Below, piece after piece: positions 9,499-18,104 of a stretch of 23,377 nucleotides of DNA. This DNA is from JBGSYN01 sp041750975. Its GTDB lineage: Bacteria > Pseudomonadota > Alphaproteobacteria > Geminicoccales > Geminicoccaceae. Below the pieces are notes generated by a model. That model saw only the letters and a program-made list of their open reading frames with translations, was not told the DNA's origin and searched no databases. Made by a program: the position numbers and the translations under genes. The stretch is taken from the NCBI GenBank assembly GCA_041750975.1, contig JBGSYN010000269.1, positions 1-23,377 on the forward strand, given 5' to 3'. The stretch's first letter is position 1; each line of letters starts with the position of its first letter.

Positions 9499-11442
9499 CT
9501 ATTCCGCTGGCGTATACCAGATCGGTGAGGTGTAGGCCCGCTCCTGGCCGATAAGGATGATTTCCTCGGGCAGGTCGAGATCGAACTTCACCGCGTCGTA
9601 GGCGGTCGAGCGCGGCGTCGGAATCTCGATCACGCGCGCATAGTAAAATGCCCGTTCGGCGGCATCGAAGTCCGGGTCCTGCCAAACCATGCCAAGTTCG
9701 GATGCGCCGATGGTGTTGGTCCAGGAAGGGATTGCGAGGTTCACGGTATTGCCGACGGGCGGCAGTTTGCCGTCGGCACCCGGCTCGCGCTCATCCGACC
9801 AGGCGACATCGTAGACTTTCTCCTGAGTTTCGTCGCTCTCATCAAGCCAGCCTTTCACGATCTGAATCCGGTCGAGATTGGCGCCCATCGGATCGCGTAG
9901 TGCATAGACGAGGAAGGTCGGGGCCCCGGCACCATCCGGTGCGGGTAGCAGGTCGGAGCCCATCGGCACGCCTCTCGCATATCCGAGTTGGGCGAGGTCG
10001 CGACGCAGTGCGTCGTCCTCGCCGAAGTCCCAGCCGCCAAACAATCGCACGCGCAGACGCGGACCAGTCGTGGCATAGGTCTCGCGCCGTTCCATTGCAT
10101 CGAAGATGGCACCGCGGGTATTCTCGCTCGCCCAGACTCCGGTGACGCCTGAGGCGACATACTGCCAATCGCCATAGGAGATCTCGAGTTCCTCGTTCGC
10201 GTTGCCGCTGGCCGTTGCCCGTTCGGGGCTCGGCTCGGCGGGTGCAAACTTGCCGAAAAAGTTGTCCTCCTCGACAGCGCTCAAGCCAATATGCGTGTCG
10301 GTGCCTGCCTCGAGGCCAAACTTGTAAGGATTGACACCAAGTTCAGCCTCGAGCTCCAGGCCGCGTTTCAGACCGGAGCGAACGTATTCGCCCGGCAGCA
10401 TTTCAGGTGTCTTGGCTTCGGTAAGATCCAGGTTGCCCCAATCCCAGGTCTCGTAGTTCGCAAACTCGTCCTCGGGCGAGAGCAACGGATGGGTCTCGCC
10501 GTCGCCCTTGAATTGCGTCGCTTCGTAGATGCGTTCCCATTTTTGGCGCTGGCTCGCGTAGTCGGCGTCGAGCGGTCCACCTTCGGCGAAGTCGTCGCGC
10601 AGCGGGAACATCATGCCGTTCGAGAGATTCCCGTTGTGCGGGATGGCCGTAACGTCACCGCCGCTCCGGTCCTCGTAATTCTGAAGCCATTTCCAGAGAT
10701 CGCGTGGATTGCTGGAGCCCATCGGCGGTGTCGTCGTATAGGGTACGACTTGCCCCGCACGCTCCGAACCATCGCGGAAGATCACATTGCGGTGCAGGTT
10801 GTTGCCCCCTTCGAGCGCTGTCCATTCAAAGGCGATAAAGGTTGTGAAGACGCCGGGGTCGTTGAATTCTTCCGCCGCGCGAATGATGTCGTTCCAGACG
10901 CGTTGGTAATTCGGGTTGCCGGGCTGGTAGTTGAGCGCTTCGGGAAGTTCGCCATTGGCGAATCTCGAGATCATGCCCCACATCGCCTGCTGGGCCACCT
11001 TGCCGCCCTGCTCAAACTGCTCGTTTAGTTCGCGCCCGTAAGGATCGGCCAATATATTCGGTGCTCCGGCGATAATATCGGTAATCGCACCCATCGCGTC
11101 GGAATGGTCGGTGATCATGTAGAAATCGAAGGGCCGTGAGAGCTTCACCGGTTGTCCGGTATTGGACGTCACCTGCTCGCCGCGTGCGAAGCGATAGGCA
11201 TCCCGGGGCATCAGCGTCGTGCCGGAGCCTCCGGCGTCGGCCGAAAGCGCGGTGTGCACATGTGTGTCCCCAAAATAGACGTTGGCCGGGAACGCCCGGT
11301 CGGCATAGGGCGAGTAGGGCCTGCCCTTGAAGAGGCCTTCGGCGGATTCCTCGGACGGCGCCAGCTGCGCGAGGGCGATGCCGGGCGCGGCCAAGGCCGT
11401 CAACAGGGCACCGGCGAGGAGTTTCGTGGCACGACCTTTCAT
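9499..11442 (-). CDS. DUF3604 protein, exported PHP-like putative metallohydrolase (copy 1)
   Basis: 647 residues with a signal peptide (MKGRATKLLAGALLTALAA, cleavage near ALAQ), so periplasmic or secreted. Conserved family blocks run in order: YFGDTHVHTALSADAG (His61, His63), MITDHSDAMG (Asp112-His113), AFEWTALEGGNNLHRNVIF, AIPHNGNLSNGMMFP, and EAGTDTHIGLSAVEEDNFFG. The HxH, DH, H and DxH pattern resembles PHP-type polynuclear metal sites, so a hydrolase is likely, but no substrate is known for the family. AAGGAAA lies nine bases before the ATG. The gene follows its paralogue by 28 bases in the same transcript and is clearly a tandem duplicate, with near-identical C-termini (ERAYTSPIWYTPA). 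Confidence 0.87.
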   Translation of the reverse strand: MKGRATKLLAGALLTALAAPGIALAQLAPSEESAEGLFKGRPYSPYADRAFPANVYFGDTHVHTALSADAGGSGTTLMPRDAYRFARGEQVTSNTGQPVKLSRPFDFYMITDHSDAMGAITDIIAGAPNILADPYGRELNEQFEQGGKVAQQAMWGMISRFANGELPEALNYQPGNPNYQRVWNDIIRAAEEFNDPGVFTTFIAFEWTALEGGNNLHRNVIFRDGSERAGQVVPYTTTPPMGSSNPRDLWKWLQNYEDRSGGDVTAIPHNGNLSNGMMFPLRDDFAEGGPLDADYASQRQKWERIYEATQFKGDGETHPLLSPEDEFANYETWDWGNLDLTEAKTPEMLPGEYVRSGLKRGLELEAELGVNPYKFGLEAGTDTHIGLSAVEEDNFFGKFAPAEPSPERATASGNANEELEISYGDWQYVASGVTGVWASENTRGAIFDAMERRETYATTGPRLRVRLFGGWDFGEDDALRRDLAQLGYARGVPMGSDLLPAPDGAGAPTFLVYALRDPMGANLDRIQIVKGWLDESDETQEKVYDVAWSDEREPGADGKLPPVGNTVNLAIPSWTNTIGASELGMVWQDPDFDAAERAFYYARVIEIPTPRSTAYDAVKFDLDLPEEIILIGQERAYTSPIWYTPAE

Positions 11443-11470
11443 TGAACGATTTCCTTCTTTATTCCTAGGC

Positions 11471-13420
11471 TTAGCCAGCCGGTGTGTACCAGATCGGCGA
11501 GGTGTAGGCGCGTTCCTGGGTCGTCATCGGCACCTCGTCGGGCATCTCGATCTGAAAACGCTGGGCTTCGTAGGCGGTCCAACGCGGAGTCGGGATTTGG
11601 ATCACGCGAGCATAGTAAAAGGCGCTCTGCGCTGGATCGAAGTCCGGATCTTCCCAGACAGTAATCAGTTCGGGAGCGCCGATCGAGTTGGTCCAGGTCG
11701 CTGCGGCGACGTTCACGGTATTGCCGACCGCCGGCAGTTTGCCGTCCTGGCCAGGGGCTCGATCACCCGACCAGGCGACATCATAAACTTGTTCCTGCGT
11801 GTTGCCTTCGGCATCGAGCCAGCCCTTGACGATCTGGATCCGGTCGAGATTGCCGCCGATCGGATCCCGCAGCGCCCCGACCAGGAAAGTTGGGCTGGCG
11901 CCATCCGGGCCTTCCGGCAAATCGGCACCCATCGGCACGCCCTTGTCATAGCCGATCCAGCCCGGCTCGCGCGCGGCCGCGTCGTCCTCGGTGAAATCCC
12001 AGCCGCCGAAGAATCGGACAGACATCCTGGGGCCGGTACTGGCGTAGACCTCACGCCGCTGCATCGCGTCCCAGATGGCCTCGCGCGTGTTCTCGGTCGC
12101 CCAGACTGCCGTGTAGCCGGAAGCGGCCATCCGCCAGCCGAGGATCTGGCGGTCGCCGAAAGCGAGCGTCACATGCTCCCAGCGGCTCGGTGACGGCTCG
12201 ACGCCGGAATGCTTGCCGAAGAAGTTGTCCTCCTCTGCGGTCGACAGCGCCGTGTGCGTGTCGGTACCGCCGGCGAGCCCGAACTTGAACGGGTTGATGC
12301 CGAGCTGCTGTTCCAGGAGGAGCCCATTCTTGAAAGCCTCGCGGGCGTATTCGTGCTCGATCATCCCCTCCTCCTTGGGGATGAGGTTGAGGTTGCCCTC
12401 GTCCCAGGTTTCATAATCGGCGAACTCGTCCTCGGGCGAGAGTAGGGGATGCGCTTCGCCGTCGCCCTTGATCTGGGTGACCTCGTAAAGCGGTTCCCAT
12501 TGCTGGCGACGCTCGGCGTAGTCCTGCGTCATCGGCTCGCCGTCATAGGTCTCGAAGGCGAACATCAGCCCGTTCGACAGGTTGCCGTTGTGGGGGATGG
12601 CGAGGAGACGTCCGCCGGTATCCTGCTCGTACGCCGCCATCCAAGCCCACAGGTCTTCGGGATTGACGCTCTCGAAGGTCGTAAACGGCACCTTCCGGTC
12701 AGCTTCGGCCTTGTCGCCGCGGTAGATCACATTGCGGTGCAGATTGTTGCCGGGGCCCGGATTGGGCGTCCATTCGTAGCCAATGAGCGCCGTGAAACGG
12801 CCGGGTTCGTTGAAGCGTTCGATGATGGTGGTGTAGTCCTGCCACGCTTTTTCGAAGAAGGCGGGGCCTTTCGCGGCTTCGGGGAGCGTCCCCTGGCCCT
12901 GCATCGAAATGGCCTCCATCGCGGCACCAACAGCAGTTTCGATACTGCCGCCCATCGCCTCGTTCCACCGCGCCAGCGTCTCGTCCTGCATCAGCGCTTC
13001 GTCGCCTTCACGCACCGCTGCTGTCACGCCAAGAAGGTCCGAGTGATCGGTCATCGCCAGCCAGTCGAGGGGTCGCGAGAGTTGTACTGGCACCCCGAAG
13101 GTCGATTCGACCTGCTCGCCCCGCGCCAGGCGCAGCGCATCCTCGGGGCTAAGAGCATTAATGAAGCCTGCGTCGAACGACCAGCCGGTGTGAACATGCT
13201 GATCGCCCCAGAGCGGTCGCGTTGGGAAGGAACGATTGGCATAAGGCGAAAAACTGCGCGGCCCCATCCGCTGCGTTTCGATGATTGCGGCAGGGTCAAT
13301 CGACATGTCGCCGCTATGACCTGTTTGCCCCCCTTCACTTGGGCCGTCCTGCCCTTGCGCTGGCATTGACAGAGCTATGATGCCTGCAATGACGATTATC
13401 GCTGAAGTGCCGAATTTCAT
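11471..13420 (-). CDS. DUF3604 protein, exported PHP-like putative metallohydrolase (copy 2)
   Basis: 649 residues with a signal peptide (MKFGTSAIIVIAGIIALSM, cleavage near AQGQ). It has the same blocks as copy 1: LWGDQHVHTGWSFDAG (His75, His77), AMTDHSDLLG (Asp125-His126), YEWTPNPGPGNNLHRNVIY, AIPHNGNLSNGLMF and GGTDTHTALSTAEEDNFFGK. All presumed metal ligands are kept in both copies, while the N-terminal linkers differ, which suggests related but separate jobs. The ribosome-binding site AGGAGG, six bases before the ATG, is the best in the window. The gene lies 26 bases after the outer-membrane barrel gene and 28 before copy 1, so the three form one operon. Catalytic activity and substrate are unknown. 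Confidence 0.87.
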   Translation of the reverse strand: MKFGTSAIIVIAGIIALSMPAQGQDGPSEGGQTGHSGDMSIDPAAIIETQRMGPRSFSPYANRSFPTRPLWGDQHVHTGWSFDAGFINALSPEDALRLARGEQVESTFGVPVQLSRPLDWLAMTDHSDLLGVTAAVREGDEALMQDETLARWNEAMGGSIETAVGAAMEAISMQGQGTLPEAAKGPAFFEKAWQDYTTIIERFNEPGRFTALIGYEWTPNPGPGNNLHRNVIYRGDKAEADRKVPFTTFESVNPEDLWAWMAAYEQDTGGRLLAIPHNGNLSNGLMFAFETYDGEPMTQDYAERRQQWEPLYEVTQIKGDGEAHPLLSPEDEFADYETWDEGNLNLIPKEEGMIEHEYAREAFKNGLLLEQQLGINPFKFGLAGGTDTHTALSTAEEDNFFGKHSGVEPSPSRWEHVTLAFGDRQILGWRMAASGYTAVWATENTREAIWDAMQRREVYASTGPRMSVRFFGGWDFTEDDAAAREPGWIGYDKGVPMGADLPEGPDGASPTFLVGALRDPIGGNLDRIQIVKGWLDAEGNTQEQVYDVAWSGDRAPGQDGKLPAVGNTVNVAAATWTNSIGAPELITVWEDPDFDPAQSAFYYARVIQIPTPRWTAYEAQRFQIEMPDEVPMTTQERAYTSPIWYTPAG

Positions 13421-13446
13421 CCTTTGCCTCCTACTCGTGAACTCAA

Positions 13447-14265
13447 TCAGAATGTAGAGGCCGCGCCGATGATCGGACCGTAGGTGGTGACGTCATATTC
13501 GAAGTCGCCGTCGTCATAGTCTTGGGAGAGAGCGCGGTAGCCGGCGCTGAGATTGGTCGACACACCGAACAGGCTGGTCTTGTAGGTGCCGTAGATCTGT
13601 CCGTTCCAGGCGAAATCGGAGCCAACGCCAAACCCGCCGACATCCCCTTCCGCAGCAATCGCAAACCGGTTGCTCAGGTCCAACGAGCCGCGCAGGCCGA
13701 CAATCGGATCGACCCAGTTTTCGTTGGATTCGACCGTCCGAAAGTTTCCGACGTCGATCTCGGCGCGAAGACAGGTGTAGTGCGCACCGACAAGCGGCGC
13801 CAATCGATAGCCGATCCCTCCATCATCCGAACGTGGCTCGTCGATAAGAAAATAGGCAGCGCTCAAGCCGAGATTGACGCTATCTTGCTTGGTATCGATG
13901 TTGTTGTTGCTGCTCTCCAGACGCGCGCCGACGAAGTTGACATTGAATGCCACGCGGTCCTTTTGAACTTCCGCCAGAATCATTCCGGCGAATGAAAGGT
14001 CGCCAAGAATATCGTCAAAGAAATCGGCATCCGCGTTAGCCTTGATGCCCCGCACGGTGACATTGCCGTCGAGCGAGGTCAGCCACGCATAGGGGGCGAT
14101 CGTGATCCGCCAGTCATTATCCTTCGGTCTGGCAACTTCCTGCGCAAAAGCAGCCTGAACACCACAGGCAAGGGTCATGCCGACCACCATGCCGAACCAC
14201 CTCGTTGGGCAAATAGACTTACAGGTCCCTCTCGTAATCCTATTCTTCGCTACAGACGTTTCCAA
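13447..14265 (-). CDS. Outer-membrane beta-barrel protein
   Basis: Up to 272 residues. An export signal (RWFGMVVGMTLACGVQAAFAQ) is followed by alternating-polarity strands such as WRITIAPYAWLTSLDGNVTV and AGMILAEVQKDRVAFNVNFVG. The last residue is Phe, the usual C-terminal signal for barrel assembly in the outer membrane. The family resembles uncharacterised outer-membrane proteins with the APYAWL motif; no substrate is suggested. The start is uncertain. TTG at 14265 gives a basic n-region. ATG at 14190 is in frame and preceded by GAGG but lacks positive charges. It heads the DUF3604 operon and probably provides the outer-membrane partner of the exported DUF3604 proteins. Confidence 0.75.
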   Translation of the reverse strand: METSVAKNRITRGTCKSICPTRWFGMVVGMTLACGVQAAFAQEVARPKDNDWRITIAPYAWLTSLDGNVTVRGIKANADADFFDDILGDLSFAGMILAEVQKDRVAFNVNFVGARLESSNNNIDTKQDSVNLGLSAAYFLIDEPRSDDGGIGYRLAPLVGAHYTCLRAEIDVGNFRTVESNENWVDPIVGLRGSLDLSNRFAIAAEGDVGGFGVGSDFAWNGQIYGTYKTSLFGVSTNLSAGYRALSQDYDDGDFEYDVTTYGPIIGAASTF

Positions 14266-14352
14266 TATTATTCCGATAATTGTAATTTATGCTTCTGCTA
14301 CTTTTTCAAAGATATAACCTTGTCATTCAAAAAACTCGAAAAGAAGAAGAAA
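14266..14352 (-). promoter_or_regulatory. AT-rich spacer, likely promoter of the barrel-DUF3604 operon
   Basis: This stretch of about 87 bases is far richer in A and T than its surroundings. It separates the broken sulfatase gene from the intact barrel gene, both read leftward. T- and A-runs and TTGAAA on the minus strand suit a promoter or an upstream element, but no -35/-10 pair with proper spacing could be fixed. The base-composition change supports independent transcription of the intact downstream genes. Confidence 0.35.
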
Positions 14353-15959
14353 TCACTGCATCCCCCTTTGCATGAATTCTTCGACGATATTGGACATGTC
14401 GAAGGAAGCGCCGCCTTGGACCGGAGGGTGTTCCGCGAGTGTCTGAAGATGCTGCTGCATCAAGAGACCCATCGGCTGAATCAGCCAGGAAACCTTCTGC
14501 AGCAAATGCCCATAGGCATCGCTACTGTCGTAGCTCTCATAGGGGTCCATGCGGATATTGAAGACCAGCGGGACGGTCCGCGGTACGACGTTGGCGTAGT
14601 AGTCTTCCTTGGTCGAGAAATGAAACTTCCAGGGTCCCATGCGCACGGCGGTCAGTTTGCTCTCATAGTAGTGGAAGATGTGATTCCGGCGTGAGCTTTC
14701 CTCGTCACCCTGCCAGTAGGCAAGATTGTCGACGCCATCGATATATTGATCCTTCTCCGCCAACATTCTCGCATTGACATCCTCGATCCCGGCAGCCGTG
14801 GCGAGCGTCGTGAACATGTCTTGATGCGCCTGGACGCCGTTGAGCAGCGAGCCCGCGGGCAGAGTGCCCGGCCAGCGGATGAGGGATGGCACCCGCACGC
14901 CGCCCTCATAGGTCGTCATCTTCTCGCCGCGGAAGGGCGTCGTGCCGCCATGCGGCCAGGATGAATGCTCCGGACCATTGTCGGTCGAGTACCAGACGAT
15001 GGTGTTCTCGGCGAGGCCCTGTTCATCGAGCCAATCGAGCACCGTGCCGATGTCGGCGTCGTGCTCGATGAGGCCGCTGCCGTAGAAATCTGCCTCCGAA
15101 GTGTAGTCCTCGGCGAGGTATCGCGATTCGTCTCTCAGGCGTGTGTAAAGGTGCATCCGGCTGGGGTTCAGCCAGACGAAAACGGCTCGCCTGCGTCTCG
15201 CGCGGCGCCCATGAAATCCAACGCGCTCGGCACGACTTCCTCGGTGTCGAAGGTCTTCATCCGCTCTTGGGTGAGTTGACCGGTGTCTTCGATGGTCTGC
15301 ATCCCGACCCGGCCGAAACGCGGATCCTCGGTCGGAACGTCGACCTCGGTGGCGAAGCTGTGGAGGACGCCGCGCGTGCCGAAACGGGCCTCGTAATCCT
15401 CGAGATTGCCGGAGAACGCCTCGCCGAAGCGCTGGTAGTCCCGTTGCTCGGCCTCTTCCTGCGTATTCAAATGATAGAGATTGCCGAAAAACTCATCGAA
15501 ACCATGCACCGTCGGCAGATGCTCGTTGCGGTCGCCCAGATGGTTCTTGCCAAACTGGCCGGTACGATAGCCTTCGGCCTTGAGCACCTCGGCGAGCGTC
15601 GGCGATTCGGGCTGGAGTCCGAGCAATGCGCCCGGCTGGCCGACGGTCGTCATCCCGGAGCGGATCGGATACTGCCCGGTAATAAAGGCCGCCCGTCCCG
15701 CCGTGCAACTCGGTTGCGCATAGTGATCCGTGAAGCGGATGCCCTCCTCGGCGATGCGGTCGATGTTGGGGGTGCCTTAGCCCATGACCGTCGAGCCGTA
15801 GGCGGAGACATTCGTCCAGCCGATGTCGTCGCCCCAGATCACCAGGATATTGGGCCGATCCTGTTCCTGCTCCTGGGCTGTCGCCGCGTCGAAAGTCGGG
15901 GCCAGGAATATAATCGCTGCGATAGCACGGGATAGCAGAGGCTTGTAGGTAGGGCTCAT
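14353..15959 (-). pseudogene. Arylsulfatase, broken (nonsense codon and frameshift)
   Basis: The reconstructed product of about 535 residues is a secreted type I sulfatase: signal peptide, metal-binding NILVIWGDDIG, formylglycine site SCTAGR (Cys codon at 15705-15707), KNHLGDRNEHLPTVHGFDE, YSTDNGPEHSSWP, and the family tail PPVQGGASFDMSNIVEEF. Two lesions are visible. First, TAA at 15777-15779 (minus strand) stands where relatives have Tyr in MGY-TPNIDRIA, before the catalytic Cys. Second, a run of four T at 15179-15182 (minus) seems to have lost one T: restoring it turns EPFSSG-stop into EPFFVWLNPSRMHLY and rejoins the C-terminal frame. No active enzyme can be made from this allele. Sequencing or assembly error is the main alternative. 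Confidence 0.88.
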
Positions 15960-15993
15960 TCGCTCGGTACTTCCTCATTGTCCAATTGATGAT

Positions 15994-16843
15994 CTACGTC
16001 GGAAATAGGAACGTCAGATTGAACCGCAAACCCCAATCGGGCGCGGTGTCGGGGCCGGCGGCGTAATAGCGCGGCCCGCCTTGCAAACTGATCTTCTGGC
16101 CGCTGATGTCGATCACCTTGGAGACGAAAGCGCCGATCGGCACGGTCCATTCGTCATCATCGGCCTCCCAATTGTAGGTGGCCTCTGTTTGCAGCGTGAA
16201 CGACCAGGCTTGCGGTGTCGTGTTGCTCGCGAAAGGTTGGAGAAACGACAGGCTGACATCGTCGCGGTCGCCATCGCCGGCGAAGGACCAGATGTGATTG
16301 GCGAGCATACCGTAGGTCCAGGGTCCTTGCTGCCGGAGGGCCACGCCGGTCGGTCCGGCGCCCTATTTCTGGGTGCCAAGGGCATCGTCGGTCGCGGTCG
16401 GCACCAGGAAAACCGGCCCGATCCCCCAGATCACCGGGCTCCCGACCGGCGAGAAGAAAAAGCTCTGCACGGTGTCCCCAAGGCCGAACTGGTCGTCGTT
16501 CGGATCGACATCGTTGGCACTGACCTCGGGCAGCAGCAGGTCTTCCTGATAGACAATCGGCACGATGGTCCGCGAGATCAGATTCCAATCCGAACTCAGC
16601 GAGATCGGCACTACAGGCTGAATGTTCAGCGTGTATCTGTAACCATCATCATCGAACCCGCCGCCGAAATCGAAATTGCTCTGACACGGCACACTGATCA
16701 ATGCGGCGATGGGATTGGCCAACGACTTCGCAAGCTCGCTGTCGGATTGGGCCGCTTGTCCCCAAGCCTCGGGCGGCAAGACGATTGAGCCAAGTGCAAC
16801 CGTCAGCGATAAAGCGGTAAGGCCGCTGCGGGAAGGAGGCCAT
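15994..16843 (-). pseudogene. MetA-pathway-type outer-membrane porin/transporter, broken
   Basis: The product resembles the Phenol_MetA_deg-like outer-membrane family: DSELAKSLANPIAALISVP, NIQPVVPISLSSDWNLISR, FGLGDTVQSFFFSP, GPVFLVPTATDDALG, then GPWTYGMLANHIWSFAG and a C-terminal FNLTFLFPT. A TAG codon at 16363-16365 (minus strand) interrupts LGTQK-stop-GAGPTG in frame, where relatives have Trp (TGG to TAG). The 5' end is also suspect. The signal-peptide frame (SGLTALSLTVALGSIVLPPEAWG) has no ATG or GTG start, while an ATG at 16841-16843 lies one base out of frame, as if one extra base sat near 16833. It probably formed a transcript with the sulfatase gene, 34 bases downstream. Confidence 0.85.
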
Positions 16844-16965
16844 AGGTGGGGTGAGGTGATCCGAAAATCTTGAGATACCAGACGGCAGCCAAATTCTCTC
16901 AGTTCGGCTTCCTTATTAAGTGCTCTGATCGTTAAGCCCTTTTATCGCGTAAGTTCGATATTGGT

Positions 16966-16981
16966 TGTCACTCAGGTGACA
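16966..16981. promoter_or_regulatory. Perfect inverted repeat before the Crp/Fnr gene, candidate operator
   Basis: TGTCAC-TCAG-GTGACA is a perfect 6-4-6 repeat (also readable as TGTCA-N6-TGACA) ending five bases before the ATG at 16987. The symmetry and size match sites bound by Crp/Fnr dimers, whose consensus TGTGA-N6-TCACA it resembles in layout. It overlaps the only plausible ribosome-binding sequence. It also lies in the roughly 140-base gap shared with the divergent porin-sulfatase genes, so autoregulation and control of that operon are both possible. Function is inferred. Confidence 0.5.
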
Positions 16982-16986
16982 GATGG

Positions 16987-17754
16987 ATGCGACAAATCGA
17001 ACAGCTATTCCCCACTATTGGCGACGACGAGATCGTCGCCAGATGTCGTTGGCTCATGACGTTGTCGCCGGAGATTCGACGCGGATTCGTCGATCATGCC
17101 GTACGCTGCACCTACGAACACAAACAGACGATTATTATGCAGGGCGATTCGGCACGCGGTCTGTTCCTGATCCTCAATGGGCGGGTCGAGATATGGAAGA
17201 GCACCGAGCCCGATGACTCGACGCTGCTCCATATTGCTGGTCCCGGGTTTTCATTCGGCGCGTTGGAGACCCTGACAGGGTCGCAAACGCAAATCGATGC
17301 CGTCGCGTCCGGCTCGACCATGCTCTTGAATTGGTCGCAGCCGACGGTCGAGAGGCTGATCGCCAAGGATCCCGATTCCTACCGGACCCTCTCTCGGATT
17401 GTCTTCGAGCGCTACGCTCTGTTGATGAAGTATGTCGAGCAGACTCGGTATCCGGACCTACGTAGTAAAATCGCGGCCAAGATCATTAACCTCCTCGAGT
17501 TCCGGGAACTCGATGATATCGCCTCCGACAATAAACCTCTCGATCTCTCCCAGGTGGAACTGGCGGCTCTTGCCGGTGTCTCCAGGCAACATGTCAACCG
17601 GGTCCTTGGCGAGTTCAGAACAGAGGGGTTGATATCCTTGGCGCCCAGGAAATTGAGGGTGGTCGATGCGGCGGGGCTCCGGCACGCGATTTCATCGGGC
17701 AGGGTCTCCGGGACGCAACAACTACGCCAGCGGGTCGATTATTCTCAAATCTGA
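16987..17754 (+). CDS. Crp/Fnr family transcriptional regulator
   Basis: 255 residues, the usual length. The N-terminal cyclic-nucleotide-binding-like jelly roll (about residues 22-130) shows IIMQGDSARGLFLILNGRVEIW and GPGFSFGALETLTG. A long dimer helix (about 130-155) follows, then a C-terminal winged helix with LSQVELAALAGVSRQHVNRV (residues 188-207) and wing GLISLAPRKLRVVD. The Fnr-type N-terminal cysteine cluster is absent, and the phosphate-cassette Arg-Ser of true cAMP sensors is not clear, so the signal is unknown. It is divergent from the broken porin-sulfatase genes and may once have controlled them. The inverted repeat overlapping its ribosome-binding region suggests self-regulation. 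Confidence 0.9.
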   Translation: MRQIEQLFPTIGDDEIVARCRWLMTLSPEIRRGFVDHAVRCTYEHKQTIIMQGDSARGLFLILNGRVEIWKSTEPDDSTLLHIAGPGFSFGALETLTGSQTQIDAVASGSTMLLNWSQPTVERLIAKDPDSYRTLSRIVFERYALLMKYVEQTRYPDLRSKIAAKIINLLEFRELDDIASDNKPLDLSQVELAALAGVSRQHVNRVLGEFRTEGLISLAPRKLRVVDAAGLRHAISSGRVSGTQQLRQRVDYSQI

Positions 17755-17893
17755 TGGTGCGGAAGCCGATGTGATTGCTGCCGAGGCAGGCTTGCTGGGC
17801 GGGCAGGTGGAGGAGGGAAGGTCTGATCCGGGTTGGCAACAATAAATGCGTCGACCTCCCGACACGCCGCGCAGACTGCGGCGATGTAGTCTC

Positions 17894-17974
17894 AACGAAG
17901 CCCAGTCCGAAACGCCGTACATCAGCAGCCGCGCCATCGAATTCATCGAGCAGGCTGGCGATCGGCCATGGTGC
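17894..17974 (+). pseudogene. Possible remnant of a second sulfatase-like hydrolase
   Basis: In one plus-strand frame the codons read NEAQSETPYISSRAIEFIEQ followed by AGDRPWC. This resembles the segment before the HLSYIKPHWPY block of alkaline-phosphatase-superfamily sulfatase or phosphonate monoester hydrolase proteins. The match stops after Trp-Cys and the following residues are unrelated, so at most about 27 codons remain. It could be a chance resemblance. If real, it is a second trace of sulfatase-type genes in this locus. Confidence 0.3.
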
Positions 17975-18104
17975 ACAATGGCCGCGATTCCCGAAAGCCG
18001 GGATCGTCTTGTCGACCGCTGGCATGTCGACCTCCTGGTCGGGCTCGATTTTGCGCACGGTCAAATGGGCGTTGCTATCCCCTAGTGCCGTCGTGTTTAA
18101 CTCA

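Noticed and set aside
10291..13369. Plus-strand open frames opposite the DUF3604 genes (10291-11028, 11327-12193, 12449-13369)
   Set aside because: Antisense to intact DUF3604 coding sequence with signal peptides and ribosome-binding sites; no motif or start signal on the plus strand.
16363..16365. TAG in the porin gene as a recoded amino acid
   Set aside because: Relatives have Trp here, a single TGG to TAG change explains it, and the neighbouring sulfatase has unrelated lesions. No recoding element is seen.
15141..16788. Plus-strand open frames (15141-15935, 16081-16788) over the broken sulfatase and porin
   Set aside because: They stay open although the sense genes are broken, but the sense strand carries unmistakable family motifs and the plus frames have none.
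17615..18064. Minus-strand open frame of 149 codons after the Crp/Fnr gene
   Set aside because: It runs antisense through the regulator 3' end, has no ribosome-binding site, and no recognisable family.
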